The position numbers and the translations under genes are program-made. Below, in pieces: positions 6,872 through 11,865 of a stretch of DNA of 12,290 nucleotides (the first letter of the stretch is position 1; every line of letters starts with the position of its first letter). The stretch lies in NCBI GenBank assembly GCA_018817865.1, contig JAHITG010000407.1, forward strand, positions 1 to 12,290. Direction: 5' to 3'. Source of the DNA: Spirochaetota bacterium. GTDB taxonomy: Bacteria; Spirochaetota; JAHITG01. The notes below the pieces were generated by a model. It was not told where the DNA came from. It did no database searches and saw only the letters and a list, made by a program, of their open reading frames with translations.

Positions 6872-6892
6872 GTGAAAAATGTTATATTCGAA

Positions 6893-6929
6893 AAATAATT
6901 AAAATTCATTTAATGAATTTTAATTATTT
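6893..6929 (-). terminator. AT-rich perfect hairpin after the cysteine desulfurase gene, probable terminator
   Basis: A perfect 37-base palindrome with 18-base arms around one central base starts 26 bases after the desulfurase stop codon on the minus strand. The 3' arm runs directly into a T-rich stretch. It contains almost no G or C, so it is long but weak per base pair. It separates this operon from the promoter of the next Rrf2 gene, only 22 bases further. A DNA-binding palindrome is the alternative reading. Confidence 0.6.
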
Positions 6930-6954
6930 AACCTCGCATTTTTTATGGTAAGAA

Positions 6955-8097
6955 TTACTTTTTTAATTTTAGAACCACTTGCGGAAAGACCTCTAAAAAA
7001 GAATCAACCTCTTCTTGAGTGTTATATTTCCCTAATGAAATTCTGATCGTACCATATAAATACTCCTTTGAGAGGCCTAAAGATCGTAATACGTATGAAG
7101 GCTCAGAGATCCCGGAAGAACAGGCGGAACCTGATGAGACCAGGAATCCTTTATCATCCAGCATCATCAGGATATCCTGTGATCGCATGTTCTTAAGACT
7201 GAAATTTAATGTATTCTTGACCCTCTTCTCCAAATGACCGTTTATCTTTATTGTCTGCATAACATTAAGCAACCCCTCTTTCAGAGCATTCATCAATCCG
7301 GCAATATGTTCATTGTTTTTTACCATATCACGGGATGCTATTTTCACTGCCTTCCCCATCCCTACGATCCCCGGAACATTCAGTGTTCCTGCCCGCCTGT
7401 GCTTTTCATGACTGCCTCCCTGCATGATCGGTAAGAACTGAATACCCTTTTTTATATATAAGATACCGACTCCCTTTGGTCCATGAAACTTGTGTGATGA
7501 TAATGAAAGCATATCTACATTGCTCTTCTTCACATCGATCGAGATCTTCCCAAAAGCCTGAACAGCATCCGTATGGAAAAGAACCCCTGCCTCTTTTGCT
7601 ATCTTCCCGATCTCATCGACTGGCTGCACCGTACCGATCTCGTTATTCACCATCATAACGGAGATCAGTATCGTATTCTTATTAATGGTTTTTTTTACAT
7701 CTTCCGGATCGACCAATCCGGTCTTATCTACCGGAAGACAGGTAACATCATATCCGTTCAGCTCCAGATATTTACAGGGGTTTAAAATTGCAGGATGTTC
7801 TATGGATGAAGTGATAATATGAGATCTTTTATTTCTGTGCGACAGGGCGATCCCTTTTATTGCCATATTATTTGACTCGGTGCCGCCGGATGTAAAAACG
7901 ATCTCATCAGGGTCAGAATTAATGGTACTTGCTATGGCCTTCCTTGCATTTTCAACAGCACCCCTGCATTCCTGAGCAAATCCGTAAGCAGATGAAGGAT
8001 TTGAATATTTTTCAGTAAAATAGGGAAGCATGGCCTGTAACACCGCAGGGTCCACCCGGGTAGTGGCATTATTATCCATGTAATAAATTTGATCCAT
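6955..8097 (-). CDS. Cysteine desulfurase, NifS/IscS type (intact active site)
   Basis: A 380-residue fold-type I PLP enzyme that removes sulfur from cysteine as an enzyme-bound persulfide for Fe-S clusters and other thio-cofactors. All key residues are present when aligned by motif to E. coli IscS: H101 (IEHPAI, IscS H104), N152 (MVNNEIG, N155), D177 and Q180 (FHTDAVQ, D180 and Q183), the PLP lysine K203 (SSHKFHGPKG, K206), and the catalytic-loop cysteine C326 (GSACSSG, C328). The length and short loop place it in group I. It begins one base after the stop of the Fe-S-type Rrf2 gene, with only a weak ribosome binding site, so translation probably depends on the upstream gene. It ends before an AT-rich terminator hairpin. 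I leave the symbol open because nifS, iscS and similar names cannot be separated here. Confidence 0.94.
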   Translation of the reverse strand: MDQIYYMDNNATTRVDPAVLQAMLPYFTEKYSNPSSAYGFAQECRGAVENARKAIASTINSDPDEIVFTSGGTESNNMAIKGIALSHRNKRSHIITSSIEHPAILNPCKYLELNGYDVTCLPVDKTGLVDPEDVKKTINKNTILISVMMVNNEIGTVQPVDEIGKIAKEAGVLFHTDAVQAFGKISIDVKKSNVDMLSLSSHKFHGPKGVGILYIKKGIQFLPIMQGGSHEKHRRAGTLNVPGIVGMGKAVKIASRDMVKNNEHIAGLMNALKEGLLNVMQTIKINGHLEKRVKNTLNFSLKNMRSQDILMMLDDKGFLVSSGSACSSGISEPSYVLRSLGLSKEYLYGTIRISLGKYNTQEEVDSFLEVFPQVVLKLKK

Positions 8098-8098
8098 T

Positions 8099-8527
8099 TT
8101 ATTTTTTCTTCTTTATTCTTTTTTTATGATCTTCCATCATGTCCTTAAGGGTTATCGAACGGAAAAAGTCTTTTAAATACGTATTAGCATTGTTCCAGAT
8201 ATCCTTTGTAATGCAGTCGGATGAATTTCTACAAAAAGCGTCTGATCCGATACACCCTACTATCGAGATATTTCCCTCTACCGCTTTGATCACCTCCAGC
8301 AGGTTGATCTTTTCGGAAGGTTTATTCAACATAAAACCTCCCCCCTTGCCTTTAACGCTGGAGAGTATGCCTGAAGCCCGTAAGTTTGTAAAAAGGTTTT
8401 CAAGATACCGTACAGACAATTTTTCATGTTTTGCAATATCTCTTATCTGCAGGGGTTTACCTTCCTCATTGACAGCAAGGTAGAGAAGTGCCCTTACCGA
8501 ATATCTGATCTTTGTGGATATCCTCAT
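8099..8527 (-). CDS. Rrf2-family regulator with three clustered cysteines (IscR-like, probable Fe-S sensor)
   Basis: A 142-residue Rrf2 protein. The winged-helix part shows STKIRYSVRALLYLA at 4-18, LQIRDIAKHEKLSVRYLE at 26-43 and KGKGGGFML at 59-67. Three cysteines follow, C92-x6-C99-x5-C105, in the place where IscR binds its [2Fe-2S] cluster (C92, C98, C104). The spacing is one residue longer in the first gap, and the position of the IscR ligand His107 is Lys108, so the fourth ligand must come from elsewhere if a cluster forms. The tail is very lysine-rich. The gene is followed after one base by the desulfurase. A palindrome, AATATCA-N9-TGATATT, covers its promoter and recurs before tusA and the DUF547 gene, so I infer that this protein controls all three. 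The ligand (Fe-S, NO, or thiol state) is not determined. Confidence 0.9.
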   Translation of the reverse strand: MRISTKIRYSVRALLYLAVNEEGKPLQIRDIAKHEKLSVRYLENLFTNLRASGILSSVKGKGGGFMLNKPSEKINLLEVIKAVEGNISIVGCIGSDAFCRNSSDCITKDIWNNANTYLKDFFRSITLKDMMEDHKKRIKKKK

Positions 8528-8552
8528 AACCGCTAACTCCTTATAAGATATT

Positions 8553-8579
8553 ATAATATCAGTTTTTTTATGATATTAA
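8553..8579 (-). promoter_or_regulatory. Inverted-repeat operator of the Fe-S-type rrf2-desulfurase operon
   Basis: ATAATATCA (8553-8561), 9 bases, TGATATTAA (8571-8579). Eight of nine arm positions are symmetric, and 17 of 18 arm bases match the tusA site at 9907-9933. The outer arm overlaps the -10 box by two bases. A second perfect 14-base palindrome, GATATTATAATATC (8547-8560), overlaps one arm and may extend the binding site toward the ribosome binding site. Confidence 0.75.
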
Positions 8580-8605
8580 TATATCGTCAGATATTTTAAT
8601 GTCAA
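8578..8605 (-). promoter_or_regulatory. Sigma70-like promoter of the Fe-S-type rrf2-desulfurase operon
   Basis: On the minus strand TTGACA (8600-8605), 16 bases, TATATT (8578-8583). The -35 is consensus, and the spacing and -10 are identical to the tusA promoter. Confidence 0.75.
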
Positions 8606-8630
8606 ATTATTTAAAAAATTTTTGGTCGAA

Positions 8631-8707
8631 AAACTTCAAAAATGTACGATTGTAAGATGAAAAGCATATTCCCTTCCATAGTTTTAAAGAGTACATTTCT
8701 GAAGTTT
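8631..8707. repeat. Long inverted repeat in the divergent intergenic region
   Basis: Arms of 17 bases, AAACTTCAAAAATGTAC (8631-8647) and GTACATTTCTGAAGTTT (8691-8707), pair with a single mismatch around a 43-base AT-rich centre. The element lies upstream of both divergent promoters (8578-8605 and about 8723-8765) and does not overlap either. It could be a regulatory DNA element, a small structured RNA or a remnant of a small mobile element; I see no terminal duplication or coding potential. Confidence 0.6.
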
Positions 8708-8722
8708 ATCTTCTATTTTTTA

Positions 8723-8765
8723 TTTCAATAAATGCATTGACCTGTATTATTAAAGTATATATATT
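8723..8765 (+). promoter_or_regulatory. Candidate promoter region of the sulfur carrier/E1 genes
   Basis: Two overlapping options exist. TTTCAA (8723-8728), 16 bases, TATTAT (8745-8750) would give a leader of about 20 bases. TTGACC (8737-8742), 17 bases, TATATT (8760-8765) is closer to consensus but would start transcription inside or just after the ribosome binding site. The AATATCA-N9-TGATATT operator is absent. Confidence 0.4.
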
Positions 8766-8778
8766 AGGAGGAATTATT

Positions 8779-9024
8779 ATGGACACAATATCGATACAGT
8801 ATGAGATTTTTGGTGCTATCAAGACCACTCTTCCCGATATAAAAGGTGAAATAAATATTCCAAAAGGAACTACCCTGAAGGATCTGCTGATAAAAGAAGC
8901 CGATATTAAGGAAGAGCATCATAAGTATCTGAACATTACAGTTAACGGAAGAGATTACCCTCTGAATAAAAAGCTGAAAAACAGGCAAAGAATAAAGATC
9001 CTGCTGCCCGTGGGCGGGGGTTGA
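8779..9024 (+). CDS. ThiS/MoaD-like ubiquitin-fold sulfur carrier protein
   Basis: An 81-residue protein with the size and pattern of ThiS/MoaD sulfur carriers: a beta strand start (SIQYEIFG), GTTLKDLL at 30-37, ITVNGRDY at 53-60 and the ending ILLPVGGG. The terminal Gly-Gly is the site that is adenylated and turned into a thiocarboxylate, and it is already exposed, so no trimming protease is needed. The ATG is set by AGGAGG seven bases upstream; a TTG at 8737 in frame is rejected. Its partner E1 enzyme begins 31 bases later. No thiG/thiH, moaE or other thiamin or molybdopterin gene is present, so its final acceptor is unknown. Candidates are a tungsten or molybdenum cofactor, tRNA thiolation, or homocysteine/cysteine synthesis with MetY or CysK. 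Confidence 0.88.
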   Translation: MDTISIQYEIFGAIKTTLPDIKGEINIPKGTTLKDLLIKEADIKEEHHKYLNITVNGRDYPLNKKLKNRQRIKILLPVGGG

Positions 9025-9055
9025 TCCCGGCAGCCCCCGACAAGGAGAAATTATA

Positions 9056-9808
9056 ATGGCATTATCAGAGAAACTTCTGGAACGATATAAAAGACAGCTT
9101 GTTATTGACGAAATAGGAGGACCGGGACAGGTCAGATTATCAAAAGCCAGGATCACCATCATAGGTGCAGGCGGATTAGGGTCATCAGCTGCTTTCTATC
9201 TTACTGCAGCAGGGATCGGGACCATAACTATGATAGATCCGGATAAAGTGGGTCTTTCCGACCTTAACAGACAAATACTCTATTCTATTAAGGACATCAA
9301 TAGATCTAAAGTACTATCTGCAAAAAAGAGGCTGAAAACCCTAAATCCTGATATTAAAATTGAGGCTGTTAACACACGTATTGATATGGATAATATTAAT
9401 GGTCTAATAAAAGATCAGGATTTTATCATTGATGCAACGGATAATTTTAAAACAAAGTATCTTATTAATGATGCATGCGTGCGAAATCAAAAAGCATTCT
9501 CACATGCCGGTGTCTTGAGATTTGAAGGCCAGAGTATGACATACATTCCCGGTCACAGCTGTTTAAGGTGTTTATTCCCGGAACCGCCGCCCCTTAACCT
9601 TTCACCGTCACCAAAGGAAGCAGGAATACTGGGTTCGGTTGCAGGAATGATCGGTTCGGTCCAGGCAACTGAAGCAATTAAATTCATTCTGGAAACCGGT
9701 GAATTATTGATTGACACACTCCTGACCGTAAACCTCCTTAAAATGGATATTTCAAAGATCAAGATACGGAAGAATAAAAAGTGTCCTGCCTGTATCAGTG
9801 GTAAATAA
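9056..9808 (+). CDS. ThiF/MoeB/HesA-family adenylyltransferase (E1-like) for the sulfur carrier
   Basis: A 250-residue E1-like enzyme that adenylates the C-terminal glycine of a ThiS/MoaD carrier. It shows the nucleotide-binding GAGGLG at 37-42, DPDKV at 61-65, the arginine finger motif DLNRQ at 69-73, DATDNF at 126-131, and two zinc pairs, C169-LR-C172 and C243-PA-C246. In ThiF and MoeB the crossover loop usually reads x-C-x-E-A-G-V-L-G; here it is SPKEAGILG (185-193), with Pro in place of Cys. Thus it probably activates the carrier but cannot form the covalent persulfide link reported for ThiF. There is no rhodanese domain. An AAGGAGA site precedes the ATG. The pair with the carrier gene makes it a cognate enzyme. 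Confidence 0.9.
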   Translation: MALSEKLLERYKRQLVIDEIGGPGQVRLSKARITIIGAGGLGSSAAFYLTAAGIGTITMIDPDKVGLSDLNRQILYSIKDINRSKVLSAKKRLKTLNPDIKIEAVNTRIDMDNINGLIKDQDFIIDATDNFKTKYLINDACVRNQKAFSHAGVLRFEGQSMTYIPGHSCLRCLFPEPPPLNLSPSPKEAGILGSVAGMIGSVQATEAIKFILETGELLIDTLLTVNLLKMDISKIKIRKNKKCPACISGK

Positions 9809-9841
9809 GACCTTATTTCATATATATATGGAGGAAAAAAA

Positions 9842-9910
9842 GTGATCTTCCAAATATTCCGTATATTTAAAAAAGATTTATTGACATTTATTTATCTGGT
9901 ATTATATTAA
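9842..9910 (+). CDS. Possible 22-residue hydrophobic peptide upstream of tusA
   Basis: A GTG codon seven bases after GGAGG opens a 22-codon frame encoding a basic, hydrophobic peptide (starts MIFQIFRIFKKDLL, ends YLVLY). It ends in TAA inside the -10 region of the tusA promoter. The strong ribosome binding site is the only support. It may be a chance frame in AT-rich DNA or a remnant; no family is recognised. Confidence 0.2.
   Translation: MIFQIFRIFKKDLLTFIYLVLY
9881..9908 (+). promoter_or_regulatory. Sigma70-like promoter of the tusA-dsrE-nifS-nifU operon
   Basis: TTGACA (9881-9886), 16 bases, TATATT (9903-9908). It is identical in boxes and spacing to the promoter at 8578-8605 on the other strand, although the spacer sequences differ. 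Confidence 0.75.
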
Positions 9911-9933
9911 TATCAGTAATTTGGTGATATTAA
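9907..9933 (+). promoter_or_regulatory. Inverted-repeat operator TTAATATCA-N9-TGATATTAA before tusA
   Basis: Perfect 9-base arms (9907-9915 and 9925-9933) around a 9-base spacer. It overlaps the end of the -10 box and stops just before the ribosome binding site AAGGAGA, so a bound protein would block initiation. Same core and same distance from the -10 as the site at 8553-8579. Confidence 0.78.
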
Positions 9934-9942
9934 GGAGACCTT

Positions 9943-10176
9943 ATGAAAGAGACTAACCCGACAGTAACAGTAGACTGCATGGGGGAGAACTGTCCCATGC
10001 CTCTTGTAAAGACCAGAGAAGCCATTATGAAAGCAAAAAAGGGGGATGTTATTAAAGTTGTGGGTGATCATCCCAATTCATTTGATGAGATCCCTATGGC
10101 ACTGAATGCTCTGGGAATAAAGATCATTGATCAAAAAAAAGAAGCTGATAAATGGAGCATTATTTTTAAAGTTTAA
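9943..10176 (+). CDS. tusA: TusA-family sulfurtransferase
   Basis: A 77-residue TusA (SirA/YedF) fold protein that carries sulfur as a persulfide on the cysteine of its CPxP motif. The motif is seen as DCMGEN-C17-PMP-20, with a further Cys at 12, followed by LVKTREAIMK and the strand-rich end VIKVVGDHPNSFDEIPMAL. In known systems TusA takes sulfur from a cysteine desulfurase and passes it to DsrE-type proteins. It is the first gene of a four-gene run (dsrE-like 18 bases later, then a nifS homologue and nifU). The symbol marks the family; a role in tRNA thiolation as in E. coli is not implied. Confidence 0.9.
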   Translation: MKETNPTVTVDCMGENCPMPLVKTREAIMKAKKGDVIKVVGDHPNSFDEIPMALNALGIKIIDQKKEADKWSIIFKV

Positions 10177-10194
10177 TATCAGGAGAGAACTAAT

Positions 10195-10647
10195 ATGAGT
10201 GCAACGAAGAAAAATACAATAATTAAAGGGAAAAGAAAGGCAACGATCATACTCCACAGTGGTGATTTTGACAAGATCATGAGCGCCTTTATTACAGGGA
10301 ACGGGTTCCTGGCCATGGGTGTGCCGGTAACCATCTTCTTTACCTTCTGGGGACTTAAAGCTTTAACAAAAAACGGATTTAAAAAAGCGCCGTTGTCAAA
10401 GATGAATTTCTTTGGACTGGGGAGAAAGATGATAAATTCAAAGATGAAGAAATACAATGTTGCCGACCTTGATACTCTCGCTAAAAGCTTCAAACAGCTT
10501 GGCGGAAGAATTACGGCCTGTACCATGACCATGCAGTTAATGGGTATAAAGGAGAAGGACCTGAGGACCGATCTTATTTCAGACCTTGGCAGTGTAGGAG
10601 CATACTGCTATGAATCCATAGATGCAAACATTACTCTTTTCATATAG
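10195..10647 (+). CDS. DsrE/DsrF/DrsH-like sulfur-relay protein (DsrE2 type)
   Basis: A 150-residue DsrE-fold protein of the DsrE/DsrF/DrsH-like group (PF13686). It begins after a basic stretch with KATIILHSGDFDKIMSAF at 15-32; the hydrophobic VTIFFTFWGLKAL at 45-57 is the family hallmark. The conserved cysteine is C109 in ITACTMTMQLMGI, the probable persulfide site, and a second cysteine is C138. Such proteins exchange sulfur with TusA and are common in sulfur-oxidising and sulfur-transferring gene sets. An AGGAGAG site precedes the ATG. The gene sits between tusA and the aberrant nifS homologue, which suggests a relay TusA to DsrE to the downstream proteins; direction of flow is not known. 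Confidence 0.88.
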   Translation: MSATKKNTIIKGKRKATIILHSGDFDKIMSAFITGNGFLAMGVPVTIFFTFWGLKALTKNGFKKAPLSKMNFFGLGRKMINSKMKKYNVADLDTLAKSFKQLGGRITACTMTMQLMGIKEKDLRTDLISDLGSVGAYCYESIDANITLFI

Positions 10648-10659
10648 GAGAAGAAGACC

Positions 10660-11865
10660 ATGAAAACACAAAAACGGATCTACCTGGATAATAATGCAAC
10701 CACAAAAGTGGATGACAGGGTTATAAAGCATATGACAACTTTTTTTCGAAATGATTATGCGGTTGCCTCATCTCAGTTCTCTCATACTCCGGGTATTAAA
10801 GCTAAAAATGCCGTCAGTGAAGCAAGGCATATCATTTCTCAAAAGATAAACTCAAAAACGGACGAGATCATCTTTACTTCAGGAGCCACAGAAGCAAATA
10901 ACCTTGCCATAAAAGGAACTGCCGCAGCGAATAAAGATCCTAAACGGAAAAAGATCATAATCTCCAGGATCGAAGATTTCTCAGTGCTGAACAGTGCTAA
11001 AAATCTGGAAAGATCCGGCTATACAGTACAACAGGTAAATGTCGATAATGAAGGGTTTGTTGATATGGAACACCTCCGTTCGCTCGTAGATGAGAAGACG
11101 CTGCTGGTCAGTATCATCTATGGCAACCATGAGATCGGTACGATCCAGGATATAAAGGCTATATCCAAAATAACATCAGAAAAAGGAGCCCTCCTTCACT
11201 CTAATGCCGCAGCTGTATTTATGCAGAAGCCCATTGATATCAGTGATGAAGGAATTGATCTTTTGAGCATCTCATCCCATAAGATCCATGGCCCTAAAGG
11301 TGTTGGAGCTTTATTTGTAAAAAAAGAGACTCCCGTTAAAAAAATACTGGATGGAGGGTTTCAGGAATTCGATCTTCGCCCCGGTACAGAAAATGTTCCG
11401 GGCATTGCCGGATTCGGCAAAGCTGTCGAGATCTTTTCCCGGGAAGACCTCGATACTGTATCCGGCCTCCGGGCCTTACTGTATAAACAGATGAGAGCGA
11501 AGATCAAAGGCATCAAACTGAACGGCCCTGAAGATTTCAGCAGGCGTATTCCTAATAATTTGAATTTATCATTTGATTATGTAGAAGGTGAATCCATCGT
11601 ACTGCACCTGGATATGAGGGGCATTGCCGTTATTACCGGTTCAGCCTGTTTCTCCAGAGCCCTGCAGGCTTCTCATATCCTGATGGCACTGGGCTTCACA
11701 CATGAAAGAGCTCACAGTTCCATACGTTTTTCACTCAGTAAATATTTAAAAGAAACAGACATTAACTATTCGGTAAAGAACACGAAGGAAGTAGTAGACA
11801 AATTACGGGAATTGAGCCCGTTAAAAAAAGTTGAAATAAAACATAAAGAAGGAGGCTTATCATGA
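10660..11865 (+). CDS. Cysteine desulfurase homologue (NifS/IscS fold) with degenerate PLP site
   Basis: A 401-residue member of the NifS/IscS group, ending in an ATGA overlap with nifU and starting after AGGAGAAG. It keeps the N-terminal YLDNNATT (8-15), FTSGATEANNLAIKG (72-86), the PLP lysine K208 in SSHKIHGPKG, PGTENVPGIAGFGKA, and the loop cysteine C330 in GSACFS. Residues around the cofactor have changed compared with the paralogue at 6955-8097: the ring-stacking His is D106 (IEDFSVL), the NNE motif is N156-H157-E158, the Asp that pairs with the pyridine nitrogen is N182 (LHSNAAAVF), the nearby Gln is A185, and the NPSS motif is VASS (35-38). The frame is intact and codon use is like its neighbours, so it is not a dead gene. 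Ordinary desulfurase activity is doubtful; a sulfur-accepting, structural or altered catalytic role fits better. Confidence 0.9.
   Translation: MKTQKRIYLDNNATTKVDDRVIKHMTTFFRNDYAVASSQFSHTPGIKAKNAVSEARHIISQKINSKTDEIIFTSGATEANNLAIKGTAAANKDPKRKKIIISRIEDFSVLNSAKNLERSGYTVQQVNVDNEGFVDMEHLRSLVDEKTLLVSIIYGNHEIGTIQDIKAISKITSEKGALLHSNAAAVFMQKPIDISDEGIDLLSISSHKIHGPKGVGALFVKKETPVKKILDGGFQEFDLRPGTENVPGIAGFGKAVEIFSREDLDTVSGLRALLYKQMRAKIKGIKLNGPEDFSRRIPNNLNLSFDYVEGESIVLHLDMRGIAVITGSACFSRALQASHILMALGFTHERAHSSIRFSLSKYLKETDINYSVKNTKEVVDKLRELSPLKKVEIKHKEGGLS

Noticed and set aside
8737..8778. Upstream TTG start adding 14 residues to the sulfur carrier
   Set aside because: AGGAGG directly precedes the ATG at 8779 and the extension does not fit the ThiS/MoaD fold start.
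8764..9162. 132-codon open frame on the minus strand opposite the sulfur carrier and E1 genes
   Set aside because: Both plus-strand genes have clear motifs and ribosome binding sites; the reverse frame has none.
10660..11865. Pseudogene status of the aberrant desulfurase homologue
   Set aside because: The frame is full-length and coupled to its neighbours, and Lys208 and Cys330 are kept, which is not the pattern of random decay.
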